Source: Cellvibrionaceae bacterium AOL6 (GTDB lineage Bacteria; Pseudomonadota; Gammaproteobacteria; Pseudomonadales; Cellvibrionaceae). Taken from it: a stretch of 64,000 nucleotides of DNA. A model generated the notes under the pieces. The model was not told where the DNA came from. It was given only the letters and a program-made list of their open reading frames with translations, and made no database searches. The position numbers were made by a program, and so were the translations under genes. Where the stretch lies: positions 62,001-126,000 of the forward strand of contig NOXC01000001.1 in assembly GCA_003265435.1 (NCBI GenBank). The letters are read 5' to 3'. The first letter of the stretch is position 1; every line of letters begins with the position of its first letter. Below, in pieces: positions 8,654 to 17,262 of this stretch.

Positions 8654-9133
8654 TTATTTAGCCGGCTCGCAACGATCGCAAGTACCGTGCAACTCGAGCT
8701 GCTGACTCGCAAGCCGAAAACCCGTTTTGCGCACGCTGTTGCGCAATTCTTCGACCAGCTCTTTGCGCAGGCTGACTTCCTGAACGCGATGGCATTCGTC
8801 GCAGATTAGGAACTGTGGCACGCTGTGCTCATGGTCACAGGCGATATGAGAACAGGCGAGGAACTGATTGGTGGTCGCGAGCTTGTGTGCGAGCTTGTTA
8901 TCGACCAAAAATTGCAGCATGCGATACACCGACATCGCCGGCAGCGAGTCTCCGTAGTCGTTTCGGTAATGCTCAACAATGTCGTACGCGGAGATGGGCT
9001 GCGGCGTCGCCAACAGGATGCGCAAGATGTTCTCACGCTTTTCCGTCAGGCGCTGCCCCGTCGTCATACAGTCTGTACGTGCGGTGGCAATCACCGCATC
9101 GATGTCGTGTTCGTGCGCTGTCAATACAATCAC
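8654..9133 (-). CDS. zur: Zinc uptake regulator, Fur family
   Basis: A 159-residue Fur-family repressor. The winged helix spans about residues 25-85 (RLTEKRENIL, PISAYDIVEHY, SVYRMLQFLVDN). The C-terminal dimerisation domain carries the structural zinc cysteines ICDEC and GTCDRC and a further set CSHIACDHEH. The closest family feel is Zur (an ISAYDI motif after the first helix and HGTCDRC at the end) rather than Fur. GTG 9133 matches the family start; an internal ATG would cut off helix 1. No znuABC genes lie nearby, so it acts at a distance. Convergent with uxuA and divergent from the disulfide genes. Confidence 0.88.
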   Translation of the reverse strand: MIVLTAHEHDIDAVIATARTDCMTTGQRLTEKRENILRILLATPQPISAYDIVEHYRNDYGDSLPAMSVYRMLQFLVDNKLAHKLATTNQFLACSHIACDHEHSVPQFLICDECHRVQEVSLRKELVEELRNSVRKTGFRLASQQLELHGTCDRCEPAK

Positions 9134-9296
9134 TCGGGCTGTGCAAAAATGCTATTATCTCCTGCGCTGGCCCTGTTATTCAATCCGCGGTGCATCTAAT
9201 GCCCGTATAGCGGTTTAGGTGCCAGCACGCAGGGCCTCGTGAACGCGCATGGGTTCCAGACGCGCGCTGCGGCTCAAGGTGATCAAGGAGTGGGGT

Positions 9297-10172
9297 ATGT
9301 CGACGTTTACACACACGCACACCGGGTTAACAGCACGCCTTCATCGCTGGCTGGGCATCGCCGCTGGTCTTGCAAGCCTGTGTTTGTCATCGTCCCCCCT
9401 AGCCGAAACACGTGCCAGCGCCCCACACATTGACGTAGCGCTGCACCACAGCCAAGACAGCTTTGCGCCCGGCACCAGCGGCTATATCGGCCTGCAGTTC
9501 AAGCCGGAACCCGGCTGGCATATCTATTGGAAAAACCCAGGGGACACGGGACTTGAACCCCGACTCAACTGGACCCTAGCCGAGGGCGTCACGATCGAAG
9601 ATATTGCGTGGCCGTACCCGGAACGTATTCCCGTCGCGCACCTGACCAACCTCGGCTATCACGAAGAGGTCATGCTCGCCGCCCGTTACCATATCGATGA
9701 CGACGTGGATGCTCAGCATCTAAATTTTAGCGTGCAAGCCGACTGGCTCGTGTGTGAAGAAAGCTGTGTACCGGGCAGTGCGCAATTGAGCATACAACTG
9801 CCTCGAGCGACGGATACCACAGACCTATCGCCCGTACTGGATGAACCCTTTGCCTCATGGCAAGCCGCCCTGCCTCAACCCATGCCCGTACTTGCAGCCA
9901 AGGCACACGCGCGGCAGGGGCAACTCGAAATAGAACTGTTTGCCCAATCCTTATTATTTCAGCAAGCCGAGCAAGTAGAGGTGTTTCTTGAGGAGAAGGA
10001 CGTCGTGACCTACGACGCCCCCGAATTCATTGCATGGGCTAAAAACCGGCTGGTCTGGCGGCAACCCCTCAGCCCCTACCTCGGCACGCTTCCCCCCAAG
10101 GTCCGCGCTGTCATCGTGATCGATGAGCGCCGGGCTTATCACATCGACATTCCCGTCACATCAGCAAGTTAG
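9297..10172 (+). CDS. DsbD-N / ScsB-N-like periplasmic disulfide protein without membrane domain
   Basis: A 291-residue secreted protein starting at ATG 9297 behind AAGGAG. After a signal peptide (about residues 1-36) it has an immunoglobulin-like fold of the DsbD N-terminal class, with GWHIYWKNPGDTG and the cysteine pair WLVCEESCVPG (Cys-x3-Cys). In DsbD and ScsB this domain is fused to membrane electron-transfer segments and a thioredoxin domain, but here translation stops after the soluble part. The redoxin gene follows after 8 bases, so the two probably work as a pair in periplasmic thiol chemistry. The source of reducing power is not visible in the window. Confidence 0.82.
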   Translation: MSTFTHTHTGLTARLHRWLGIAAGLASLCLSSSPLAETRASAPHIDVALHHSQDSFAPGTSGYIGLQFKPEPGWHIYWKNPGDTGLEPRLNWTLAEGVTIEDIAWPYPERIPVAHLTNLGYHEEVMLAARYHIDDDVDAQHLNFSVQADWLVCEESCVPGSAQLSIQLPRATDTTDLSPVLDEPFASWQAALPQPMPVLAAKAHARQGQLEIELFAQSLLFQQAEQVEVFLEEKDVVTYDAPEFIAWAKNRLVWRQPLSPYLGTLPPKVRAVIVIDERRAYHIDIPVTSAS

Positions 10173-10180
10173 GAGGCAAC

Positions 10181-10798
10181 ATGAAAACACGCAAACACAA
10201 CTTGTTAACGCTCTGCACAAGCGCGGCAGCGCTGCTGTTCTCTCTAGGCGTGAACGCTATGGTCAAGCCTGGAGAAAATGCGCCAGATTTCACGCTGAAA
10301 GACAGCGCGGGCGAGACGCGATCGCTCAGCGATTTCGAAGGCAAAACCGTGATACTGGAATGGACAAATCACGAATGCCCCTTCGTGCAAAAACATTACG
10401 GCAGCGGCAACATGCAGCAACTGCAATCAGCCTATACCGAAGACGAAGTCGTGTGGCTTTCCGTCATCTCTTCCGCTCCCGGCAAGCAGGGCTATGTCAG
10501 CGGCGAGGAAGCGGACGCGCTAACGGACAGTCGCAACGCGAAGCCCAGCTTTGTGTTACTCGACCCCAGTGGCGACACCGGTCGCGCCTACGACGCGAAA
10601 ACCACGCCGCATATGTACATCATTGATGGCGAAGGCGTTCTGCAATATGCCGGGGCGATTGACAGCATCCCAACCGCTAACCCGGCCGACATTGAAAAAG
10701 CCACCAATTACGTAAACCAAGCCATGACCGAGCTGGCAAGCACGGCCCCCGTCAGCGAACCGCTGACGCGACCTTATGGCTGCTCAATCAAATATTGA
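10181..10798 (+). CDS. Secreted thioredoxin-fold (redoxin) protein
   Basis: A 205-residue protein with signal peptide cleavage expected after LGVNA (residue 26). The fold is AhpC/TSA-like: GENAPDFTLKDSAGE, SLSDFEGKTVILEW, then NHECPFVQKHY where thioredoxins have CxxC. Only one cysteine (Cys66) is present there; the only other one in the mature chain is Cys201 in the C-terminal PYGCSIKY. That resembles a two-cysteine peroxiredoxin-like arrangement, or a thioredoxin relative with a C-terminal resolving cysteine. GGAGG lies 6 bases before the ATG. It forms an operon with the DsbD-N-like gene and ends in a strong terminator. Confidence 0.82.
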   Translation: MKTRKHNLLTLCTSAAALLFSLGVNAMVKPGENAPDFTLKDSAGETRSLSDFEGKTVILEWTNHECPFVQKHYGSGNMQQLQSAYTEDEVVWLSVISSAPGKQGYVSGEEADALTDSRNAKPSFVLLDPSGDTGRAYDAKTTPHMYIIDGEGVLQYAGAIDSIPTANPADIEKATNYVNQAMTELASTAPVSEPLTRPYGCSIKY

Positions 10799-10803
10799 TA
10801 ACA

Positions 10804-10845
10804 CAACACACTACTCCCGCTTCGCGGGGTAGTGTGTTGCTGTTT
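10804..10845 (+). terminator. Bidirectional terminator between the redoxin and acetaldehyde dehydrogenase-like genes
   Basis: An 11-bp outer stem (CAACACACTAC at 10804-10814 with 10829-10839) continues, past one bulged T, into a 5-bp CCCGC/GCGGG inner stem with a TTC loop. CTGTTT follows. It lies between two convergent genes and can serve both. Confidence 0.8.
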
Positions 10846-11806
10846 ACGCTGTGCGAGGCCGAAAACCAAAATTCGCCAGAGAGGCCAGCACACCCCCCAA
10901 GCTTCGTGATTCCGCTCGACGACGTTCACGCGCATATTTCTCAGCCAGATTCAGTGCCGCGCAATTAATGATATCCAGATTACCTGCATGCTCTGGAATC
11001 CAATCGCCCATGCCCCGCACCTGAACCGTCAGCGACATGCCCCCTTCTGAAAAATCAGGCTCACCCACTAACGTATAACCGGGCACATAGCTCTGCATTT
11101 TCTGCTCACACTCTCGCACGGCTTGCGCGACCATCCCTGGATTGTGCATACCCAGGTCAAACTCCATGCGCGTGGTCATGATCGGTTGCTGTTCCTGAGG
11201 GGCTACCTCCAGATCCACGGAAATATCCCCCGCGCTCGCAAAGTGCTGCAGCGCATGCGACGTGGTCGCATAATAGTCGTCAATGTTATCCAGCGTAGCC
11301 TGACCGATAGAGTCGTGGGATACGAGAGTATGAACTCGCAAACCGCGCACACTGAAACAACTTTGATTGACCGCAGCGGCAATGGGTACTGTGGTTTGGC
11401 CACCACAGGTCACCATATTCACGTTCGCTTCATTGAGGACGAGATCTTCATTGATCGCTGGAACACAAAGTGGCCCCACCTTCGCCGGCGTTAAATCGAT
11501 TGCCTTAATACGTTTTTTTAGGAAGACTTGCGCGTGCTCGTTGTGAAAATGGGCCGCAGTGGCATCGAACACAAGATCACAAATTTGGCGACTTTCAGAA
11601 AAAGCTAAAATACCTCGATCGCTTACTGGCACTCCGAGCTCCTGCGCCCTCTGCATACCGGGCGACTCGAGATTTCTGCCAGCAAAAATTACACACTTTA
11701 GATGGGGTGACCTCAACACCTTGATTAGCAAATCCGTTCCAATCTTTCCGGTCCCTAGAATGCCCACTCGCAGCGTTTCAGACTCATTAGGTAAAACTGA
11801 ATTCAT
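10844..11806 (-). CDS. Divergent orphan acetaldehyde dehydrogenase (acylating)-like protein
   Basis: A 320-residue protein of the MhpF/DmpF family, which oxidises acetaldehyde to acetyl-CoA with NAD. It has the Rossmann motif GILGTGKIGTDL, the segment IDLTPAKVGPLCVPAIN, the catalytic-cysteine motif MVTCGGQTTVP (Cys about 134) and HAGNLDIINCAALN near the end. The normally well conserved SxAGPGTRxNIDEF segment is here SIGQATLDNIDDY, so the GPGTR part of the family signature is lost. The usual partner, 4-hydroxy-2-oxovalerate aldolase, is absent. It may act on a different aldehyde or acyl group. ATG 11806 follows GGAGG. Confidence 0.75.
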   Translation of the reverse strand: MNSVLPNESETLRVGILGTGKIGTDLLIKVLRSPHLKCVIFAGRNLESPGMQRAQELGVPVSDRGILAFSESRQICDLVFDATAAHFHNEHAQVFLKKRIKAIDLTPAKVGPLCVPAINEDLVLNEANVNMVTCGGQTTVPIAAAVNQSCFSVRGLRVHTLVSHDSIGQATLDNIDDYYATTSHALQHFASAGDISVDLEVAPQEQQPIMTTRMEFDLGMHNPGMVAQAVRECEQKMQSYVPGYTLVGEPDFSEGGMSLTVQVRGMGDWIPEHAGNLDIINCAALNLAEKYARERRRAESRSLGGVLASLANFGFRPRTA

Positions 11807-12202
11807 GCGTACTTCCTCCGTATTAAGCGCAGAACGCTTACGACGCTATAGAAAATATGTGTCAAAAAACGGAATTATTTAACTATCTGGATATTTCGGC
11901 AGGTAATAACGCAATGTGTTCACTAAACACCGGTTTGTGGCGCCTTTATCATTTTCTTGATTTAACGCCTTTTAATTATAAGACTTCACGAAAACTAACA
12001 CTTTTTATTTTAAATTTGTCACCTATAACAACCAACAGACGCGTATTGAAATTAATGGATTTTTAAAGAACCTCAAGTTATAGACGGCGCGGTATTCAAC
12101 GCGAATTTGTTAACACTTGTTACATCCTAAAATTGCTTTTTCACAGTTTTTGCTACATCTTTAATGCCAGTTACCCGCCGTATTACTCACAGGTGTTCAC
12201 AA
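11807..12202. other. AT-rich intergenic region, divergent promoters
   Basis: About 395 bases without a convincing gene, much richer in A and T than its surroundings. It must hold the promoter of the leftward dehydrogenase-like gene and that of the rightward repeat protein. The strings TTGTTAACACTTGTTACATC near 12106-12125 contain a TTGTTA direct pair that might be a binding site. I see no tRNA, hairpin terminator or repeat array in it. Confidence 0.5.
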
Positions 12203-13450
12203 ATGGAACGATTTGATCTCGCAAGTCTGGAAGAGATTCTTGGAATTCAACCACCCTGGCACATCACTTCAGTTCATATCGATCATGCGTCGCGCGAAGC
12301 GCTCATAAAAATTGACGATCGTGACAAAAAGAAATTATTTGGTTTGATTGAACAACAAAACAAAGCCAACGATCTCGATCAGCGCGTATCCGGAAAATGG
12401 CGCTACATGCGTATCGGCGCCTACCAGTGCAACATACAGGCCGAGGTACCCGTTTCCGCAGGCAATACGGCGATCAACCTTAGCCTACTGAATGGGCCCG
12501 CCTTTCTTGGGCACCCCGAGCGCAACTACTCCAACTTCCATCGACAACAGGTCGCATTGATGGAACTGAAAGGCTTAAATTCAGCGCAGATTTGTGACCT
12601 GCTAGAAACGAGCCCTCAAACCTGCGAACAAATCCGTACTGACATCAGCGCAGCCTCTCCTCAAGCACGTGCCCTGGCGTTCCTGCCGACCGAAGTCGAC
12701 GGCGCCTGGCGTCAAGTGCTGTGCGACAAATTGCATATCCGCACAAACGTCCTGCCATTGAAGCTACTACTCAGCAAACTGAAACTCGCCGCCGCCAAAA
12801 CCGAGAATGCGATTCAAATGGGCGAATACTGCCGGCAGTTGCGCCAGTTCTTTATGGCCAATGCCCATCTGATGGATGGTGAGGTAGATCAGGTTTGCGG
12901 CTTGAGCAGCGAACACATGAAGCGGCAGGCCAGCGTCACCAAACAGCGACAAAAACTCGTACTTCCGTCGCTGAAAAATGCAGTGTGGATTGACCTGCTG
13001 ACAGGCAAATTAAACTTGAATTCGGGAAGTGTGCCACTCAACCTTTTAATGTCTCGACAGCGCGTCACCTTTCTACAAGCAAAGGACAGTGCGACCAGAA
13101 TCGCAGCCATTGAAACTCTGCGTGAGTATTTCAAGAAAAACCACCGCTCGTTACGAGCCGAGCTGGTGTTAATCAATCGCGCGATGGCCATCAATGAAAA
13201 AACGCGCGTCCGCCTCCCGAATCCGGACCACGATATCTGGCAACAAATATTGTCAGACGATAATCTTGTCAGCAGCAATCATGTCGCGTACAAACTTCTT
13301 CTTTCTAAATTGCGTGCCAAAGTCAAGGCCACACATGACCCAGTTGTCAAACTGGAAGCGGCGCGCAGTATCCGAAACTTTATGCAACAAAATCATCGTT
13401 CTTTGCAGCGAGAACTGAGTGCCATTGTAAAGCAAAGCGCAGCCGTATAA
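12203..13450 (+). CDS. Triple-repeat protein with ISL3-transposase-like N-terminus
   Basis: I do not recognise this 415-residue protein as a named family. Residues about 8-30 (SLEEILGIQPPWHITSVHID) and a later KWRYMRIGAYQCNIQAEVP resemble the N-terminus of ISL3-family transposases, but the zinc-finger cysteines that normally lie between them are missing, and there is no DDE catalytic domain. A helix-turn-helix-like stretch follows (about 115-144, LNSAQICDLLETSPQ). The rest is three ~70-residue repeats starting near residues 161, 255 and 338, each with LP-x5-W, an L-LLLSKL-like helix and, in two copies, NHRSL. ATG 12203 is preferred over 12164 because it begins where the ISL3 similarity begins. 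Likely a domesticated DNA-binding protein. Confidence 0.6.
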   Translation: MERFDLASLEEILGIQPPWHITSVHIDHASREALIKIDDRDKKKLFGLIEQQNKANDLDQRVSGKWRYMRIGAYQCNIQAEVPVSAGNTAINLSLLNGPAFLGHPERNYSNFHRQQVALMELKGLNSAQICDLLETSPQTCEQIRTDISAASPQARALAFLPTEVDGAWRQVLCDKLHIRTNVLPLKLLLSKLKLAAAKTENAIQMGEYCRQLRQFFMANAHLMDGEVDQVCGLSSEHMKRQASVTKQRQKLVLPSLKNAVWIDLLTGKLNLNSGSVPLNLLMSRQRVTFLQAKDSATRIAAIETLREYFKKNHRSLRAELVLINRAMAINEKTRVRLPNPDHDIWQQILSDDNLVSSNHVAYKLLLSKLRAKVKATHDPVVKLEAARSIRNFMQQNHRSLQRELSAIVKQSAAV

Positions 13451-13513
13451 TTTCAATAGCGTCTTTGCATTTTTTAAACCCATGTAATCGTATTACCTAC
13501 TCAGGAGAGCACC

Positions 13514-14533
13514 ATGGCCGGCGACGGGAATATTTCCTTCAAAAATGAGTTACTGGATCGTAACGAAGTCATTTCACGGATTGAAAACGGCGACTATATG
13601 GTCATTGCCGCTGATGAATCCCAACTCGCATCTTTGCCGTCAGGTAATTGGATAGCGGGAAGCATTCCCTATTTCATGACACAGGAGGGGGGGGCAGTTA
13701 ATCGCGAACACATGTACGTCAACACCATCGATGGCGTTGGCGGCAGCCTGCAACCACGTATCACACTGTACGATGCAAAATCGATTTCCCGTGTGGCTCA
13801 AGAAGCACCCGATCACGGCTTCACCATTCTGATCTTGCCTGCGAGCTCGGAGGTGCACCTGAGTTATGCGCAGGGCGCGCCTGATTTTCCCAATATGTTT
13901 TTCTCGCCCATCGTGGGCTGGATTTCCGGCGTCCACCTGGACCAACTGGGCAGCCAAAACCCTAAAATCGGATTTGGCCCAGCAGCCGGTATGCTGAGTG
14001 ACTCCCAAGCCGTCGCGATGCACGTGCCATTATCAGAACAGCAGGCCGCGAATATTCAAATCATTAATTTGTTTAAACAGGGTGATGGCCCAGCTATTCG
14101 CTTTAACGAAAGCGGCTTCAGTGCATCAGAGTGTGAAGTTGGCGGAACCGCATGGAACCTTGCGGACTACGTTCGCGAACACAAAATTGATACGCGGTTG
14201 CCTCTTGTAGCAGACTATTCCGGCGTCATGGTGAACGTCAGTATTCAAGAAGTGTTAGACAAGCAAGTCAATCTCTACGCGCCAGTCTTCAAGGAAGTCG
14301 AATACCATTTCGCTGCACCGGTTTCGGACTACGTCAGCGAATTTAATACGGCCCTGAGCGCAACCAGCGATGGCGACAAGGCCGCCTTCTCCTGCAACTG
14401 CATACTGAATTTTTTGTATTCGGAGCTGGAAGGCAAGAAAACCGGACACTTCACCGGCCCCATCACCTTTGGCGAAGTCGCGTATCAGCTACTGAATCAA
14501 ACGATGGTGTATTTGACTTTGGAATCCGTTTAA
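13514..14533 (+). CDS. Conserved hypothetical protein, FIST-C-like end
   Basis: A 339-residue soluble protein starting behind AGGAGAG. It has no signal peptide or membrane segment. The N-terminal part carries SGNWIAGSIPYFMT, a conserved-looking block, then a central alpha/beta region. The C-terminal ~40 residues (FSCNCILNFLYSELEG ... GPITFGEVAYQLLNQT) resemble the end of FIST-C sensory domains, which close with a cysteine-containing strand followed by a G-x-GE-A motif. I cannot name the family with certainty. The gene lies 63 bases behind the triple-repeat gene and may be co-transcribed with it. A terminator follows directly. Confidence 0.6.
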   Translation: MAGDGNISFKNELLDRNEVISRIENGDYMVIAADESQLASLPSGNWIAGSIPYFMTQEGGAVNREHMYVNTIDGVGGSLQPRITLYDAKSISRVAQEAPDHGFTILILPASSEVHLSYAQGAPDFPNMFFSPIVGWISGVHLDQLGSQNPKIGFGPAAGMLSDSQAVAMHVPLSEQQAANIQIINLFKQGDGPAIRFNESGFSASECEVGGTAWNLADYVREHKIDTRLPLVADYSGVMVNVSIQEVLDKQVNLYAPVFKEVEYHFAAPVSDYVSEFNTALSATSDGDKAAFSCNCILNFLYSELEGKKTGHFTGPITFGEVAYQLLNQTMVYLTLESV

Positions 14534-14566
14534 AAAAACAGCGCCTATGGCGCTGTTTTTTTTTGC
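14532..14566 (+). terminator. Bidirectional terminator between the FIST-C-like gene and pgm
   Basis: The stem AAAAAACAGCGCC/GGCGCTGTTTTTT closes a TAT loop and is flanked by an A-run on one side and nine or more T on the other, so it works for both convergent genes. Confidence 0.9.
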
Positions 14567-14579
14567 TTCTGATTTTGGT

Positions 14580-16223
14580 CTACAGACCTGCAGCGGCAAA
14601 CGTAGCACTGACGATGTCTTTCGCCTCTTCAACAATCTGCTGCAGGTGCGCCTCGCCCTTGAAGCTTTCTGCGTAGATTTTATAGATTTCTTCAGTGCCA
14701 GACGGGCGCGCCGCAAACCAGCCGTTTTCCGTCACGACTTTCAAGCCGCCAATGGCCGCGCCATTGCCACTCGCATGCGTCAGCTTCTGTTCAATCTTTT
14801 CACCCGCCAGTACTTCCGCACTCACATCATCGGCATTGAGTTTCTTAAGGACAGATTTCTGCTCCGTGCTTGCGGGTGCATCAATACGCGTATAGACGGG
14901 TGCGGAGAATTTTTCGGTCAAAGCTTGATAGTGTTCACCCGGATCCTTACCGGTGACTGCGGTGATCTCTGCGGCAAGCAGTGCGAGAATAATACCGTCC
15001 TTATCTGTCGTCCAAACGGAGCCGTCACGCCGCAAGAAAGACGCGCCCGCACTCTCCTCTCCACCAAATCCAAAGCGGCTATCGTACAAACCGTCCACAA
15101 ACCACTTGAAGCCTACCGGCACTTCCGCCAAATCCCGATCTATCGCAACGGCAACGCGGTCGATCATGCTAGACGAAACCAGCGTTTTCCCGATTTGTAA
15201 ACTTTTTGGCCAGTCTGGACGATGTGAAAACAGATACTGGATCGCAACCGCCAAGTAGTGATTAGGGTTCATAAGACCGGCGCTGCGCGTCACAATACCG
15301 TGACGATCGTAATCGGGATCATTCCCCACCGCGATGTCAAATTGATCTTTCAAGCCAATCAGACCGGCCATCGCATATGGGCTGGAACAGTCCATGCGGA
15401 TTTTGCCGTCCTTATCCAGACTCATAAACGAAAAGGTCGGGTCCACTTTGCGATTAACCAGCTCTATGTTCAGCCCATAGGTCTCGGCAATGACATCCCA
15501 ATAGGCCAGACCGGAACCACCCAGCGGGTCGACACCAATTTTCACCCCCGCGCGCGCAATGGCCTCCATGTCGATCACCGAAGACAGGTCGTCAACATAG
15601 GGCTTAATAAAGTCATATTCTTCTACAAACTCTGAAGCCCAGGCTTCTTCAAAGCCCAGCATGCTCACTTCGCGGCTGTCATTGCGGATAATGTCGTTCG
15701 CGCGCTGTTGCACCCAGTCGGTCACTTCAGTATCCGCCGGACCGCCGTTGGGAGGGTTATATTTAAATCCACCATCCTGAGGAGGGTTGTGACTCGGCGT
15801 AATAACGATGCCGTCCGCAAGCCCTTCGGTACGCCCTTTGTTGTAGGTCAGGATTGCATGCGAGATGACCGGAGTGGGTGTATAACCGCGCCCTTGCTGT
15901 ACAAGGACTTTTACCTGGTTTGCGGCAAACACTTCTACTGCCGTAATAAAGGCACATTCCGATAACGCATGGGTATCGATGCCAATATACAAGGGGCCAT
16001 TAATGCCTTGCTCATCTCGGTATTCCACCAGAGCCTGACAGACCGCTGCAATATGAACCTCAGTGAAAGAACCGTTTTGCGAACTGCCTCGATGACCGGA
16101 GGTACCAAAACTCACCAACTTGTCTGCAGAAGGCTCGCGTACGTAGTAGTCGCACACCAGCCTGGGAATATTGACCAGATCGCTATCCTGGGCGCGCTGC
16201 CCGGCTCTTTCGTGTAAACTCAT
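14580..16223 (-). CDS. pgm: Phosphoglucomutase (alpha-D-glucose-specific)
   Basis: Interconverts glucose 1-phosphate and glucose 6-phosphate in the cytoplasm, feeding glycogen, envelope sugars and, in this genome, nucleotide-sugar donors for glucosylglycerate. The 547-residue length matches E. coli Pgm. Visible motifs are TSGHRGSS near the N-terminus, the active-site phosphoserine loop [13 protein letters not shown], the Mg loop [10 protein letters not shown], the sugar-binding loop [15 protein letters not shown] and the phosphate-binding [12 protein letters not shown] at the C-terminus. All catalytic residues are present. It is monocistronic. Confidence 0.96.
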   Translation of the reverse strand: MSLHERAGQRAQDSDLVNIPRLVCDYYVREPSADKLVSFGTSGHRGSSQNGSFTEVHIAAVCQALVEYRDEQGINGPLYIGIDTHALSECAFITAVEVFAANQVKVLVQQGRGYTPTPVISHAILTYNKGRTEGLADGIVITPSHNPPQDGGFKYNPPNGGPADTEVTDWVQQRANDIIRNDSREVSMLGFEEAWASEFVEEYDFIKPYVDDLSSVIDMEAIARAGVKIGVDPLGGSGLAYWDVIAETYGLNIELVNRKVDPTFSFMSLDKDGKIRMDCSSPYAMAGLIGLKDQFDIAVGNDPDYDRHGIVTRSAGLMNPNHYLAVAIQYLFSHRPDWPKSLQIGKTLVSSSMIDRVAVAIDRDLAEVPVGFKWFVDGLYDSRFGFGGEESAGASFLRRDGSVWTTDKDGIILALLAAEITAVTGKDPGEHYQALTEKFSAPVYTRIDAPASTEQKSVLKKLNADDVSAEVLAGEKIEQKLTHASGNGAAIGGLKVVTENGWFAARPSGTEEIYKIYAESFKGEAHLQQIVEEAKDIVSATFAAAGL

Positions 16224-16302
16224 GAATTCTTCCTTAGTGTAAACGCAGTGTCAGTGTTCTAGAGCCATTTAACAGGCCCTATACGTACACGACCATGAAG
16301 TG

Positions 16303-17262
16303 ATGGTTTCGTCGAGTACCCAGCCAGTATACATGCCCCCACAGCACTTCAAGCAAGTTGAATCCGCCATTCACGCAGGCATACAGGATTATTTTGCCGC
16401 GTGTCGCGCGAGGGTGCCCGGCTTTGTGCGCAGGCATTTTCGCTACCCCGGTTGCTGGGCAACGAATCGCGCCGCCTTCGGGCTAGATTTACTCCGCGCG
16501 CCACTCAACCTCCTCTGGGCACCAATTTACGTGTGTATCGTGACGGTTTTGTGGTGCGCAAGCCTAGCCGGCTTTCAAGCAGCCCGACAGTGGATGACGG
16601 CCCTACCGGGCGGTTTGACAACGCGCGTGCAGACGCAAATCAACCGCGCTATTCAGGAGGAGATTTTTGCTGACCCTTCTTTAAAAGCCTGTGTCGTGGC
16701 ACGACTGGAAGCCCTCGTCGAAGAGGCGCCACTCGACCCCTCTCAACAGGATGCCCTTATCGAAGGGCTCGACAGGATAGTACGCGACGCGCTGTCACAG
16801 CTGATGCTGACTCGGACCGCCTCCGCCGACATCACCAACACCCTGCTTTCTACCGCTGCGGGCGCGCTCGCGTTCAAAAAATTCACTCCGGGTGGCTTTG
16901 GCATTGGATTGCTGCTGGCCGCGATCTGGGTGCAGGAGCAGGCTCGCCGCGACTTCTTTCTCGGGGATACGCTCGGCGGCTGGTACTATCACGTGTTCCC
17001 ACCGAAGCCCGATGCCTTCGAGCAAGCGGTGGGGATCGCACTAGTAATGATGCTGTTGTCCGTTGTGGCGTCGTTTTCTGGCCTGTTGACTGACCCCTTC
17101 CAAGCACATACTCGCCTGCACCAATTCCGCCTCAGGCGCATGCTGAATCGGATGGAGCGCGACCTGATTCAGAAAAGTGCGAGTAGCTTCAAACCGATCG
17201 ACCCATATATCGCTCGCATCTTGGAGCTGTTCGATACACTGAAGGCCCAGATCAGTTTTTAA
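16303..17262 (+). CDS. Membrane protein of unknown function
   Basis: A 319-residue protein with one strong hydrophobic hairpin near residues 68-95 (APLNLLWAPIYVCIVTVLW...), a glycine-rich hydrophobic segment near 195-215 (FGIGLLLAAIWVQEQARRDFF) and a third near 245-268 (GIALVMMLLSVVASFSG). The region between them is helical and charged. GTG 16300 directly precedes ATG 16303; neither has a good ribosome site, and an ATG at 16333 is another option. I do not recognise the family. Its last 11 bases overlap the end of the gene on the opposite strand, so the two genes are convergent and overlapping. Confidence 0.65.
   Translation: MVSSSTQPVYMPPQHFKQVESAIHAGIQDYFAACRARVPGFVRRHFRYPGCWATNRAAFGLDLLRAPLNLLWAPIYVCIVTVLWCASLAGFQAARQWMTALPGGLTTRVQTQINRAIQEEIFADPSLKACVVARLEALVEEAPLDPSQQDALIEGLDRIVRDALSQLMLTRTASADITNTLLSTAAGALAFKKFTPGGFGIGLLLAAIWVQEQARRDFFLGDTLGGWYYHVFPPKPDAFEQAVGIALVMMLLSVVASFSGLLTDPFQAHTRLHQFRLRRMLNRMERDLIQKSASSFKPIDPYIARILELFDTLKAQISF

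Noticed and set aside
9134-9296. Zur box between zur and the disulfide genes
   Set aside because: ATGCTATTATCTC has only partial likeness to the usual TGTTATANTATAACA palindrome.
12203-13450. Functional ISL3 insertion sequence
   Set aside because: No DDE domain, no zinc-finger cysteines and no terminal inverted repeats or target duplication around it.
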